Below, in pieces: positions 41,938 through 51,976 of a DNA stretch of 64,000 bases. Numbering within the stretch: the stretch's first letter is position 1; each line of letters starts with the position of its first letter. Origin of the DNA: Eubacterium sp. 1001713B170207_170306_E7 (GTDB lineage Bacteria > Bacillota > Clostridia > Eubacteriales > Eubacteriaceae); contig NZ_JADMVE010000010.1 in the NCBI RefSeq assembly GCF_015547515.1, forward strand, positions 62,001 to 126,000, written 5' to 3'. The notes below the pieces were generated by a model, which was given only the letters and a program-made list of their open reading frames with translations, was not told the DNA's origin and did no database searches. The translations under genes and the position numbers were made by a program.

Positions 41938-42865
41938 ACGTGTTTACGGAATACTTGGAATTAAATCCATCATGGCAAATTGGAACGCCGATTTTAGCGG
42001 TATGCCAAAATCGATCTCAACCGGCGAGGTTTTTGGCAGCGACAAAGCCTTTAAATACCCAATGAAAAAAATGTGGGATGAACAGGGCGAAAAGGTTCTT
42101 TATATCAAATCCTTCAAAGCAGAAGAAGATAAAAAAGAGGGAATTAAAGTGCGCCCGCGTTCGTTAAAGGAACGCTATGAACAGATTTTCGAGGTAGAGG
42201 ATCTTAAAAAAACAAATGATAATAAGGCGGTATTAACCAATCTCTTTAAAGCCATTGATGTCAAAAATTTTGGTGCGACCTTTGCGGAGGGCGGCAATAA
42301 TACCTCCATCACCGGAGCGGTCCAGATTACTCAGGGTTTTAATAAGTATGACGGACATAACGTTGAGGAACAGCAGATATTGTCACCCTTCAGGGATGGT
42401 ACAAAGGAAGATGCTGAACAGTCCACCCTCGGCACAAAAATCGTCAGCAACGAAGCTCACTATTTTTATGGTTTCGCCATCAACCCAACAGCCTATAAAG
42501 ACTTCGTGGATATGGGCGTAACCGAAGGCTATACCGAAGCCGATTATGAAAAGTTTAAGGAAGCGGCCTTAATTGCGGCCACAGCCTTTAATACCAACGC
42601 AAAGGCAGGATGCGAAAACGAGTTTGGCCTGTTTGTGGAAACGGAAGCGGATCTGTATTTGCCGGATTTAGCGCAGTTCATCCGATTTGAAAAAACAGAG
42701 GAGTTTGAAAAAGACGTCATTACTTTGAATTTGGATACGCTGTTGAACGCCTTTGGCGACCGTATTTCATCCATTGAAATTTATTATAACCCGCTGACAA
42801 CGATTCTTGAGGGAAATCTCGACAAGGCAAAAGCCTATCATATTTTCACAAAGGAAGCACTTTAA
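41930..42865 (+). CDS. cas7: Cas7, type I-B Cascade backbone (Csh2 family)
   Basis: 311 residues. The N-terminus [24 protein letters not shown] and the [24 protein letters not shown] block are typical of Cas7/Csh2. Several copies coat the crRNA spacer in Cascade. ATG at 41930, preceded by AGAAGGAGAAG, overlaps the cas8b stop by 8 nt, so translation is probably coupled; a longer in-frame start lies inside cas8b. Confidence 0.92.
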   Translation: [311 protein letters not shown]

Positions 42866-42866
42866 A

Positions 42867-43613
42867 ATGAAAGCCCTGAAATTTCTGTTAAAGGGGAAGA
42901 CCGCCTTTTTCAAACAGCCGGATGTCAATACTTACTGCTATTATACCTACGGCTGTATCCATAAGGTCGCCCTACTGGGAATGTTCGGCGCCATTATGGG
43001 CTTCCGCGGGTATAACGGACAGAGCAAAGAAGAAACCTATCCGGAATTTTATGAAAAGCTGAAGCATCTGAAGGTGTCCATCTGTCCGCTGAATGAAAAG
43101 GGCTATGTCCCCAAAAAAGTACAGACCTTTAACAATTCGGTGGGCTATGCGTCTAAAGAGGAGGGCGGCAATCTTATTGTTAAAGAGCAATGGCTGGAAA
43201 ACCCAGGCTGGGAGATTGCTTTTCTTATTGAAGATGAGGATGCAGAAGCCTTGGCAGAAAGATTGCTGAACTACCGGTTTGCGTTCATTCCTTATCTTGG
43301 GAAAAATGATCACTCGGCACAGCTCGAGCAGGTTGAGATTACAGAGGCATTACCCGTTTCTGACCGTGGAAATTTGAAAATAAGCAGTCTTTTTCCGTCG
43401 AAAGCGGGAACACTTCAGCAGGCAGAGGGCGGCATGGCTCGGCTGCAGCTGCGGGAAGCTCCTTTTAAATACGAAGAACGGCTGCCGGTGGGACTCGAAC
43501 CCGCCTGCAATCAATATGAAACTTGCCCAATGACCTTCACCAATCAGCCAGTATCCTTGGCGGATAATGCTGAAGCCTATTCTATGGGGGATAAATGCTA
43601 TGTTTTTGTATGA
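42867..43613 (+). CDS. cas5: Cas5, type I-B Cascade subunit
   Basis: 248 residues. The N-terminus MKALKFLLKGKTAFFKQPDVN is typical of Cas5h/Cas5b RAMP proteins. Cas5 caps the crRNA 5' handle in Cascade. ATG at 42867 lies 1 nt after the cas7 stop. The 3' end overlaps cas3 by 14 nt. Confidence 0.9.
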   Translation: MKALKFLLKGKTAFFKQPDVNTYCYYTYGCIHKVALLGMFGAIMGFRGYNGQSKEETYPEFYEKLKHLKVSICPLNEKGYVPKKVQTFNNSVGYASKEEGGNLIVKEQWLENPGWEIAFLIEDEDAEALAERLLNYRFAFIPYLGKNDHSAQLEQVEITEALPVSDRGNLKISSLFPSKAGTLQQAEGGMARLQLREAPFKYEERLPVGLEPACNQYETCPMTFTNQPVSLADNAEAYSMGDKCYVFV

Positions 43614-46182
43614 GCATGCAGGCAGTTGTTTTGACAATACACCACTTTTTGATTTTGAAGGGCTTATCCAAAGCGATAAGCCCTTTTACGCACATATTCA
43701 TAAGGATAAAGATGCGGAGCTTTTGGAGGAGCACATGCGCCTGGCTTTAGATTATTTTACGGTGCTCAACAACAGTAAACACCTGGAGCCGACATTTTTA
43801 TGTTTTGAAAACACCTTTTTAAAAGGATGGCCGGAAAAAGAAACAAGGCTCTGGCGTGAAATGATCATCAATACCATTTATATGCACGATATGGGAAAAA
43901 TCAATCCGAATTTTCAGGTTGACAAAATGGGGAATAAAGCCTTTAAAAGGACAGCGTCGAATAACAGCGGGCACTCCCGATTTTCTGCCATGCTCTATTT
44001 TGACCACTATTTTAAAAAACTGGGCGATATCGGGGGAGCGTACGCTGATGTGTTAATCATCTTTCTTTTATTGAATACCTTTATTATTCAAAAGCATCAT
44101 GGCAGCCTCAATGATTTCAGTGATTTTTTGGAACGTCTGGATGACAGCCTCCGGCAGGAAAAAGAAGAGATCGCCGCTTATAAGGTTTTCGAGGCGATCC
44201 AGTGGCCAGTTAAACTGGATTTTGTTTTTGAGGGAAGTATTGAGGTGATTAAGAAAAAACAGGCATGGCAGTGTGTTGACTTTTATATCTACACCCGCTT
44301 CCTCTATGGTATTCTGGTCGCCTGCGATTTTTATGCAACCTCAGAATACATGAACGGCGTCCCGGTTGATGATTTTGGCGTCTTGGATGATATTGCGCCC
44401 TATCTGGATGCGTTTAACGCAGACCCCATTACAAAAAACATCCGAAAAATTAAAAAGGATCAGGCGCCGGATGGCGATATTAATATTTTAAGAAGCCAGT
44501 TGTTTTTAGAGGCAGAAGAAAATTTGCTGCAAAGCCAAGAGGAGAATGTGGTTTTTTTGGAGGCGCCCACCGGTTCTGGCAAGACCAAAACATCCATCAA
44601 TCTGGCCTTGCAGCTCATAAAAAAGGATAAACAGCTCAACCGGATTTTCTATGTTTTTCCTTTTAACACCCTGGTGGAGCAGACACGTGATGCTCTGGAA
44701 GAATGCTTTGGCAAAGCGCTCAGCGAAAAAATTGGTGTCATTAACAGCATTACGCCGATCAAGAAATATGGAGAACCTACCGAAGAAGGCGAATGGGATT
44801 ATACCAGCCAGACCAAAATTGATTATGAAAAGTCTCTTTTGGCCCGGCAGTTCATGCACTATCCCATTGTATTAACCACCCATGTTAAGCTTTTTGAGGG
44901 AATTTTCGGTACAGACCGGGAAGCGGTATTTCCATTGGCGCACTTAGCCAATTCCGTTATTATTCTCGATGAAATACAGAGCTATAGAAACCAGATTTGG
45001 AAGGAAATCATTATTTTTCTGAAAGCCTATGCGCGTATTCTGAATTTCAAGGTGATTATTATGTCCGCAACGCTGCCAGATCTGAACCGGCTCAGCGTTG
45101 AAAATGAAAAAGTGGCTTATCTTGTAAAAAACAGAGAAATTTATTTTCAGAATCCCCTGTTTAAAAACAGAGTAGAGCTGGATTTCTCCATGCTGGAGCT
45201 GGAACCGAAAGAAACCTTTGAGGCACTGCTTCAAAAAGTGCTTGAGGTTTCAAACACCCTCAGAAAAAATCCGGATGCTGAAAACAAAATGGTGGTCGAG
45301 TTTATCAAAAAGGCTTCAGCCATTGAGTTTTATAACCGTTTAAAGGAAGCTGTGGCGAATGATCTGGTGTCCGTTGAGCTGATGACAGGGGATGACCATA
45401 AGGCAGAGCGGAAACGGATTATCAACCAGGTGAGGACAACGGAAAATATCATACTGGTTGCCACTCAGGTCATTGAGGCAGGGGTTGATATCGATATGGA
45501 TGTTGGTTTTAAAGACACCTCTATTCTGGATGCGGAGGAACAGTTTCTTGGAAGAATCAACCGTTCCTGCCGGAAAAAAGGCGCCGTTGTGTATTTTTAC
45601 AATCTGGATTCGCCGGATATGATTTATCAGAAAGATATCCGGAAAACAGATAAACTGAGGCTGACCCGCGCCAACAAGGCCATGCAGGAAATTTTGATCA
45701 ATAAAGAATTTACAGGGTTTTATGATCTTGTGTTAGAAGGCCTTGAGGCACAGAGCCGGAAAGAAAATGACTTAAATTTAGAGGCTTTCCGGGACAGGCA
45801 CATGTGGACCTTCAATTTTCCAAAGGTGCAGGAAAGAATGCGCCTGATCGACGATAACCAGAGGAAGGTAGCGCTGTTTTTGAATACGGTGGTCACTGGA
45901 GAAGACGGCGAAGTCCTTATCGGAAACGAGGTATGGAAAGACTATGAGGTATTACTGCAGGATGCGGGAATGTCTTATGCTGAAAAACGCGTCCGTTTAT
46001 CAGAAGTGCAGGCAAAGATGGACTACTTTATCTATGAGATTGACAAAAGCTTTGCTGACAGCTGTGCGCTGTGCCCTGACGAGCTTCTGGGTGAGCTGTA
46101 CTATTTTGAGGATGGTGCGCGGTTCTTTGAAAACGGAAAATTCAGCCGTGAAAAATTAAAGCGTGAAAGCGACTTTTTATGA
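43600..46182 (+). CDS. cas3: Cas3, HD nuclease-helicase
   Basis: 860 residues in one chain. An N-terminal HD nuclease domain (about 1-250; MHDMGKINPNFQ) precedes a superfamily 2 helicase with Walker A EAPTGSGKTKTS, DEAD-box variant ILDEIQ, motif III MSATLP, ATQVIEAGVDIDMD and QFLGRINRSCR (motif VI). Cas3 is recruited by target-bound Cascade and degrades the DNA. ATG at 43600 (MFLYEHAG) with GGGGGA upstream is chosen over an in-frame start 33 nt earlier. All key residues appear intact, so the system could be active. Confidence 0.93.
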   Translation: MFLYEHAGSCFDNTPLFDFEGLIQSDKPFYAHIHKDKDAELLEEHMRLALDYFTVLNNSKHLEPTFLCFENTFLKGWPEKETRLWREMIINTIYMHDMGKINPNFQVDKMGNKAFKRTASNNSGHSRFSAMLYFDHYFKKLGDIGGAYADVLIIFLLLNTFIIQKHHGSLNDFSDFLERLDDSLRQEKEEIAAYKVFEAIQWPVKLDFVFEGSIEVIKKKQAWQCVDFYIYTRFLYGILVACDFYATSEYMNGVPVDDFGVLDDIAPYLDAFNADPITKNIRKIKKDQAPDGDINILRSQLFLEAEENLLQSQEENVVFLEAPTGSGKTKTSINLALQLIKKDKQLNRIFYVFPFNTLVEQTRDALEECFGKALSEKIGVINSITPIKKYGEPTEEGEWDYTSQTKIDYEKSLLARQFMHYPIVLTTHVKLFEGIFGTDREAVFPLAHLANSVIILDEIQSYRNQIWKEIIIFLKAYARILNFKVIIMSATLPDLNRLSVENEKVAYLVKNREIYFQNPLFKNRVELDFSMLELEPKETFEALLQKVLEVSNTLRKNPDAENKMVVEFIKKASAIEFYNRLKEAVANDLVSVELMTGDDHKAERKRIINQVRTTENIILVATQVIEAGVDIDMDVGFKDTSILDAEEQFLGRINRSCRKKGAVVYFYNLDSPDMIYQKDIRKTDKLRLTRANKAMQEILINKEFTGFYDLVLEGLEAQSRKENDLNLEAFRDRHMWTFNFPKVQERMRLIDDNQRKVALFLNTVVTGEDGEVLIGNEVWKDYEVLLQDAGMSYAEKRVRLSEVQAKMDYFIYEIDKSFADSCALCPDELLGELYYFEDGARFFENGKFSREKLKRESDFL

Positions 46183-46192
46183 GGAAAAGAAG

Positions 46193-46687
46193 ATGAAGGT
46201 AAACGGAACCCTGGTCAATTATTATTTTCATTGCAAGCGGCAGTGCTGGCTGCATGGAAACCGGATCAATCTGGAAAGTAACAGTGAAAATGTAAAAATT
46301 GGAAAAGCCCTTCACGAGATAAGAGCAGAGGAAAATGAGTCGACAGAAATCGGCATTGAAAATATCCGACTGGATAAGATCACAAAGGATTATCTGGTTG
46401 AGATTAAAAAATCGGACGCTGATTATGAAGCCGTCAAATGGCAGGTGTTGTTTTATTTAAAGATTCTGAAGGATAAGGGAATCGAGCGCAGAGGGAAAAT
46501 CGAATTTATAGAAAAGAAAAAGTCTGAGCGGAAAATCTATTATGAGGACTTAACCGAGGCGCGTGAAAAAGAATTGGAAGAAGTGGTCTGCGCCATTGAA
46601 ACACTTCTGAAAAAACCTTTCCCGCCTGAGCGGGAGACGGATAAAAAATGTCGCTCGTGCGCGTATTTTGACTACTGTGTTTTATAG
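46193..46687 (+). CDS. cas4: Cas4, Fe-S cluster exonuclease of CRISPR adaptation
   Basis: 164 residues. One Cys near the N-terminus (YFHCKRQCWLHGNR) and three near the C-terminus (CRSCAYFDYC) form the 4Fe-4S site. The RecB-like nuclease core is seen in YLVEIKKSDADYEAVKWQVLFYLKIL. Cas4 trims prespacers and helps choose PAM and orientation, working with Cas1-Cas2. ATG at 46193 follows GAGGAAAAG; 10 nt after cas3. Confidence 0.92.
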   Translation: MKVNGTLVNYYFHCKRQCWLHGNRINLESNSENVKIGKALHEIRAEENESTEIGIENIRLDKITKDYLVEIKKSDADYEAVKWQVLFYLKILKDKGIERRGKIEFIEKKKSERKIYYEDLTEAREKELEEVVCAIETLLKKPFPPERETDKKCRSCAYFDYCVL

Positions 46688-46698
46688 GAGAAGATGGA

Positions 46699-47697
46699 AT
46701 GGGAACAACGAAGTATTTAACCTCCATGGGTGAGCTGAACCGTAAGGATAACTCGCTGTGTTTTCGGGTGGGAGGCCGTAACAAGTATATTCCAGTTGAG
46801 CAGGTTAGTGAGATTTATTGTATGTCCGAAATATCACTGAACACCAAGCTATTGGATTTTCTGGCAAAGAATGAGATCATCGTCCATTTTTTTAACTATT
46901 ATGGCGGTTACAGTGGCACCTTTTATCCTAAAGAGCATCTGGTCAGCGGACGGCTGCTCATCGCGCAGGTAAAGGCTTTTGAAAGTCGGCGCCTGGGTAT
47001 TGCGAAAGCCATTGTGAGTGGTATTGGAAAAAATCTCGATGCGCTGCTGTATCATTATTACAAGCATGATAAAAAGGACGTTAAGTCCACCATTGACTGG
47101 ATCAGACATGACCTGCCCGACAAGCTCGAAAAAGCAGAAGATATCAGGCAGATTTTACAGGCTGAGGGTGAAGCGTGGCAGCGGTTTTACAGCAGCTTTC
47201 AGTATTTTCTGCCGGAAGATTTTATTATGAATAAACGGGTCAAGCGGCCGCCGGATAATCCGATCAACGCGCTGATCTCTTTTGGAAACAGTCTGCTGTA
47301 CAGCAAAACAGTGTCGGTTATTTATCAGACCCATCTTGACCAGCGGATCAGTTTTCTCCATGAGCCTTCAGAGGGGCGGTTTTCCCTGAGTCTGGATTTA
47401 TGCGAGGTTTTCAAACCGGCCATTGTTTTTAAAACGATTTTTGATGCGGTTAATAACCGAAAACTGCAGGTGGATAAGCATTTTGAGAAAAAACTGAATT
47501 ATTGTATTTTGAATGAGGAAGGCCGGAAAATTTTTATTACAGCCTTTGAAGCCCGTCTGGACAGTGTGTTTGAACACCCAAAACTCAAACGAAAGACAAG
47601 CTATCGTACCGCGTTAAAGCTGGATTGCTATAAGCTGATCAAAGATATTCTTGAAGAAAAATCCTTTGTTCCTTTTAATATGGGAGAAAAGCAATGA
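46699..47697 (+). CDS. cas1: Cas1 integrase
   Basis: 332 residues. An N-terminal beta domain (GGRNKYIPVEQVSEIYC) and a helical catalytic domain with NPINALISFGNSLLYS, SFLHEPSEGRFSLSLDL and CEVFKPAIV carry the Glu-His-Glu metal site. It inserts new spacers with Cas2 at the leader end of the arrays. ATG at 46699 is 8 nt after AGGAG. Its stop overlaps the cas2 start (ATGA). Confidence 0.94.
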   Translation: MGTTKYLTSMGELNRKDNSLCFRVGGRNKYIPVEQVSEIYCMSEISLNTKLLDFLAKNEIIVHFFNYYGGYSGTFYPKEHLVSGRLLIAQVKAFESRRLGIAKAIVSGIGKNLDALLYHYYKHDKKDVKSTIDWIRHDLPDKLEKAEDIRQILQAEGEAWQRFYSSFQYFLPEDFIMNKRVKRPPDNPINALISFGNSLLYSKTVSVIYQTHLDQRISFLHEPSEGRFSLSLDLCEVFKPAIVFKTIFDAVNNRKLQVDKHFEKKLNYCILNEEGRKIFITAFEARLDSVFEHPKLKRKTSYRTALKLDCYKLIKDILEEKSFVPFNMGEKQ

Positions 47698-47984
47698 GTA
47701 CAAATAAAAATTTTAATTACAACTATGCTTTTGTATTTTACGATGTCAATGAAAAGCGTGTGGCCAAGGTTTTTAAAATTTGCAAGAAATATCTCGTGCA
47801 TTATCAGAAATCCGTATTTAGAGGAGACATAACCCCATCAAAATTAATTGCCCTGAAAAACGAATTGAAAAAAATCATTATCGAAGATGAAGATTTCGTC
47901 TGTATTGTAAAATTGCTGAACGGAAATGTCTTTGGAGAAGAAGTCATGGGTATTTGCGAATCTTCAGAAGACCTCTTCCTGTAA
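47694..47984 (+). CDS. cas2: Cas2
   Basis: 96 residues, ferredoxin-like fold with the conserved Asp in AFVFYDVNEKRVAKVFK. Structural partner of Cas1 in spacer integration. It overlaps cas1 by 4 nt and is last in the cas operon, 181 nt before array 2. Confidence 0.93.
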   Translation: MSTNKNFNYNYAFVFYDVNEKRVAKVFKICKKYLVHYQKSVFRGDITPSKLIALKNELKKIIIEDEDFVCIVKLLNGNVFGEEVMGICESSEDLFL

Positions 47985-48165
47985 TTCGGTTTTACCAGCC
48001 GCGAAAAAATTTAGAGGGCCAAAAGCCTTTTAAAATAAATCGTTTGAGCGCTGTTTGAGAGGAAAGCTGACAAAAGTTCGTGCGGTTGGTAAATTTATTA
48101 TGAAATGGCTTGAAAGCAAAGGCCTCAGAGAATATAAATAGAGGAAGGATGGCTTGTTTGCTATC
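47985..48165 (+). promoter_or_regulatory. Leader of CRISPR array 2
   Basis: Non-coding and AT-rich. The last bases before the first repeat (GGCTTGTTTGCTAT, 48151-48164) resemble the same place in array 1 (GGTTTGATTGCTAT, 35094-35107). This marks the left side as leader for both arrays. A weak promoter, CTGACA-17-TAAATT, lies at 48067-48095. Confidence 0.7.
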
Positions 48166-49238
48166 GTTGAAGGTTAACATGAGATGTATTTAAAATAGGC
48201 TTCCATATACCGGACGCTGTCCTTACTGTCGTTGAAGGTTAACATGAGATGTATTTAAAACACGGCTGTCCCCCACGGATATTTCAAGTTCGGATGTTGA
48301 AGGTTAACATGAGATGTATTTAAAAGAGCCATACGCGAGATTTAATTGATGGTGTGAGAGAGTTGAAGGTTAACATGAGATGTATTTAAAAGGTCCAGGT
48401 CTACCACCAGATCACCAGGCAGCATAGTTGAAGGTTAACATGAGATGTATTTAAAAAACTGAATTTGCTCAACGAATTGGATTAAGCCAATGTTGAAGGT
48501 TAACATGAGATGTATTTAAAATCCAGAACTTCATGGCCTGCCGATTGCTGTTGCCGTTGAAGGTTAACATGAGATGTATTTAAAACGGATTGACAAGGGC
48601 TGGCGTTGGTTTGCTTGATGTTGAAGGTTAACATGAGATGTATTTAAAATCCATTAAAAAAATCGGTGATGTAGAGCTGACCCGAAGTTGAAGGTTAACA
48701 TGAGATGTATTTAAAATTCTGCGCTGCGGCCTGCTGTCCACTTTCAGCGCCGGTTGAAGGTTAACATGAGATGTATTTAAAAATTATTTACATATAGAAC
48801 TTTCGTTCTTTTAATGCGTTGAAGGTTAACATGAGATGTATTTAAAAGCGATTCAATGTTTTTCTTGTTGGTGCGCTCTGTTTGTTGAAGGTTAACATGA
48901 GATGTATTTAAAATCTATTAATACCCCATTATATTTATTAGACACTCCTTGTTGAAGGTTAACATGAGATGTATTTAAAAAAATGGGCACGTTCAAACTT
49001 TTTCTTGATGGTGGAGTTGAAGGTTAACATGAGATGTATTTAAATCGCGCTTGTCCGGGCAGAATGGTTATAACGTCGTGGTTGAAGGTTAACATGAGAT
49101 GTATTTAAATGGAGTTATCAAACGAGCGGTTCCGTCAATATTGGGTTGAAGGTTAACATGAGATGTATTTAAATTAAGCAGTCCAATTAACATATCCATT
49201 CTCTGATAAGTTGAAGTTTAACATAAGATGCCTTTAAT
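48166..49238 (+). CRISPR. CRISPR array 2, type I-B repeats, 17 repeats / 16 spacers
   Basis: Repeats start at 48166, 48231, 48296, 48362, 48427, 48492, 48556, 48620, 48687, 48753, 48818, 48884, 48951, 49016, 49081, 49145 and 49209; spacers 34-37 nt. Repeats 1-13 end in AAAA, repeats 14-16 in AAAT as in array 1, and repeat 17 is degenerate. The right end is therefore old and the left end new. It follows cas2 directly and is read rightward. The 3'-terminal base change lies in the crRNA handle. Confidence 0.97.
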
Positions 49239-49405
49239 ATTGATATTTTGATATTTTAACAGGTCTAATACTTTTCAGTTTTTTAGATTTTCAATGTTGT
49301 TATGCCAGATGTTGCGGATCAGCTTTTTAATAACCGGAGGCAGCGGCTCAGGTTGATTTTAAGCATCTTGTTAGATAATGGTTAAAAAGATAAGGAGGGA
49401 AGTGC

Positions 49406-50593
49406 ATGCTTTCGAGGGAAGCTTTTCTGGAGAGGTTGAGAGAGGAAATTGAGGCAAAAAACCATTTGATTGCAGTGGCGTCTGGGACAGGACTGACGGC
49501 GAAGTATGCCATTCAGGGCGGCGCTGATTTTCTTCTGGCACTAAACTCCGGTATTTTTCGTGGAATGGGGCGCGGATCTCTCGGCGGACTTTTACCTTAT
49601 GCCAACAGCAATGATATGGTTTATGAGTTTGGGGTGCGGGAACTTATCCCGCTGGTAGGCGATTTTCCAGTGGTCTTTGGTCTCAATGCCACAGATCCTA
49701 CAAGGAATATGCCGGCTTATCTGGATAAAATACAGCAAAGTGGTTTCATCGGCATTAACAATTATCCAACCATTGGCCTCATTGACGGCAAATTCAGGGA
49801 GGCGCTGGAGGAAAATGGCAGCGCCTTTGAGCAGGAGGTAGAGATCTTTCGCATGGCCCATGAACGGAAAATGGTGACAGTTGCCTTTGTATTTGATGAA
49901 AGGCAGGCGGCTGCCATGCTGGATGCCGGGACGGATATCCTTTGTGTCCATCTTGGCCTTACCCAGGGCGGTATGCTGGGGGCAGCCAAAGCACTGTCCC
50001 TGGTGGCCAGTAAGGATCGTATTGAGGCGATTTATGCGCTTTGTGACCAGCGGCGCCCCGAGGTTATCAAGATGCTTTATGGGGGGCCGGTTAAAACGCC
50101 GGTGGATGTACAGTATATGTACCAAAATACCAGTGCTCACGGCTATATCGGTGGTTCGGCCTTTGACCGGATTCCCACAGAAAAGTCGCTCATGAACATT
50201 ACCAAGGCCTTTAAGACGACCGATGATGTCGACGAGGGTGACCTGATGTCTAAAATGCTTAACGGTATCACCAAATATTATGATTATACGGGCTTCGTAA
50301 AGGAATATGTCAAGGAAAATTATATGAATGAAATTTCTTTTTTGGATCTGGCAAAGGTCTGCCATGTGTCCAGGAGCCATCTGAGTTCACTGTTTAAAAA
50401 AGAGGTGGGGTGCAGCTTTCCAGAGTATCTGGTCAACTTTAGAATTCATAAAGCTGCTAAGCTGTTGAAGGAGGAAAACTTAAGGGTTTCTGAAGCAGCG
50501 GAACTGGTTGGCTATCAAGATGTAGCCCATTTCAGCAAAATGTTCAAGAAATACATGGGAGTTTCACCGAAAACGGTTAAACATCAGACATAA
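49406..50593 (+). CDS. TIM-barrel (PEP-hydrolase-like) domain fused to AraC HTH
   Basis: 395 residues. Residues 1-270 match the PEP_hydrolase / TIM-barrel signal-transduction family (IAVASGTGLTAKYAIQGGAD; GFIGINNYPTIGLIDG) and resemble the separate protein encoded at 51977. Residues from about 290 form an AraC-type DNA-binding domain (SFLDLAKVCHVSRSHLSSLF; RVSEAAELVGYQDVAHFSKMF). The likely meaning is a regulator that senses, with an enzyme-like domain, the same ligand that the downstream enzyme handles. ATG at 49406 follows AAGGAGGG. It is transcribed toward the two-gene unit at 50733. Confidence 0.85.
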   Translation: MLSREAFLERLREEIEAKNHLIAVASGTGLTAKYAIQGGADFLLALNSGIFRGMGRGSLGGLLPYANSNDMVYEFGVRELIPLVGDFPVVFGLNATDPTRNMPAYLDKIQQSGFIGINNYPTIGLIDGKFREALEENGSAFEQEVEIFRMAHERKMVTVAFVFDERQAAAMLDAGTDILCVHLGLTQGGMLGAAKALSLVASKDRIEAIYALCDQRRPEVIKMLYGGPVKTPVDVQYMYQNTSAHGYIGGSAFDRIPTEKSLMNITKAFKTTDDVDEGDLMSKMLNGITKYYDYTGFVKEYVKENYMNEISFLDLAKVCHVSRSHLSSLFKKEVGCSFPEYLVNFRIHKAAKLLKEENLRVSEAAELVGYQDVAHFSKMFKKYMGVSPKTVKHQT

Positions 50594-50732
50594 ACACAAA
50601 TCGGAAAGACATAAGCACATGTACTTTGTAAAGGATTGGCAGTATCATATAAGTACACCGGATAATACAGATGCCCGTTATTGGGAGACAACGGCTGTCT
50701 GAAAATCATCTGGAATCTTTTACAGGGGGTAA

Positions 50733-51953
50733 ATGCATTTGAAGACAATCGCAATTGCAGGAACATTTGATTCTAAGGGTCATGAGTATGCGTATGTCAA
50801 GGATTTGATCGAAAGCCTTGGACTGAACACGCTGACCATTAACACTGGGGTTTTTGAACCGGTATTTGAAGCAGATGTTTCCAACGAGGAAGTCGCGAGA
50901 GCGGCGGGGGCAGACATAAAGGAAATTGCAGCGAAGGGCGACCGTGCTTATGCGACAGAGATTTTATCAAAGGGAATGGAAATACTTATTCCGAAACTCT
51001 ACCAGGAAGGTAAGTTTGACGGAATCATTTCCTTTGGCGGAAGCGGCGGCACCTCTCTGGTAACACCGGGGATGCGTAAGCTGCCCATCGGCGTTCCCAA
51101 GGTAATGGTATCAACCATGGCCTCCGGCGATGTATCCAATTATGTCGGCACCAGCGATATTGTCATGATGCCGTCTGTTGTGGATGTGGCGGGCTTAAAC
51201 TCCATCTCCACCAAAATTTTTGCCAACGCGGCGTTTGCCATTGCAGGAATGGTAAAATTTGAAGATACGCATGTGATCGAGAAAAAACCACTGGTGGCAG
51301 CCACGATGTTTGGCGTTACCACCCCTTGCCTCACAGCAGCCCAGGAATACCTGGAGGCAAGAGGCTACGAAGTACTGATTTTCCACGCGACCGGTACGGG
51401 CGGACAGTCGATGGAAGCGTTGGTGGATGGCGGCTTTATCGAGGGCGTCCTGGACATTACAACAACGGAATGGGCCGACGAGCTGGTTGGCGGCATTTTG
51501 GCCGCGGGACCGCACCGTCTGGAAGCAGCCGGTAAAATGGGCATTCCACAGGTGGTTTCAGTCGGCGCAGTGGATATGGTTAACTTTGGACCAATGGAAT
51601 CGGTTCCTGAAAAATTCAAGGGACGCAATCTGTACAAGCACAATCCGATGATTACCCTTATGCGGACGACCGCCTTAGAAAATAAAGAAATCGGCCATGT
51701 GATTGCTGAAAAGCTGAGCGCTGCCAAAGGGCCGGCAACCATTATGCTGCCGCTTAAGGGCGTATCAGGTATTGACGCTGAGGGTGAACCCTTCTATGGA
51801 CCAGAAGAGGATAAAGTGCTCTTTGACACCATTCGCAGCGAGGTTAACCGTGATGTGGTAGATCTGGAAGAATTTGACCTGCACGTCAATGATAAGGAAT
51901 TTGCGGAAGCGGCAGCTCAGAAATTAATCGATTTAATGCAGGCTGCCAAATAA
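50733..51953 (+). CDS. Tm-1-like ATP-binding (UPF0261) family protein
   Basis: About 406 residues from ATG 50733; TTG at 50739 (then KTIAIAGTF) is an alternative with better spacing from GGGGG. UPF0261 hallmarks: IAGTFDSKGHEYAYVKDLIE, ISFGGSGGTSLVTPGMRKLP, MVSTMASGDVSNYVGTSDI and HATGTGGQSMEALVDGG. In the plant Tm-1 protein this domain is followed by a TIM-barrel domain in one chain; here the two halves are adjacent genes (24 nt apart). The biochemical role is unknown. The ATP-binding assignment comes from the family, not from a clear Walker motif. Confidence 0.85.
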   Translation: MHLKTIAIAGTFDSKGHEYAYVKDLIESLGLNTLTINTGVFEPVFEADVSNEEVARAAGADIKEIAAKGDRAYATEILSKGMEILIPKLYQEGKFDGIISFGGSGGTSLVTPGMRKLPIGVPKVMVSTMASGDVSNYVGTSDIVMMPSVVDVAGLNSISTKIFANAAFAIAGMVKFEDTHVIEKKPLVAATMFGVTTPCLTAAQEYLEARGYEVLIFHATGTGGQSMEALVDGGFIEGVLDITTTEWADELVGGILAAGPHRLEAAGKMGIPQVVSVGAVDMVNFGPMESVPEKFKGRNLYKHNPMITLMRTTALENKEIGHVIAEKLSAAKGPATIMLPLKGVSGIDAEGEPFYGPEEDKVLFDTIRSEVNRDVVDLEEFDLHVNDKEFAEAAAQKLIDLMQAAK

Positions 51954-51976
51954 ATAATATTTAAAGGAGAACCATC

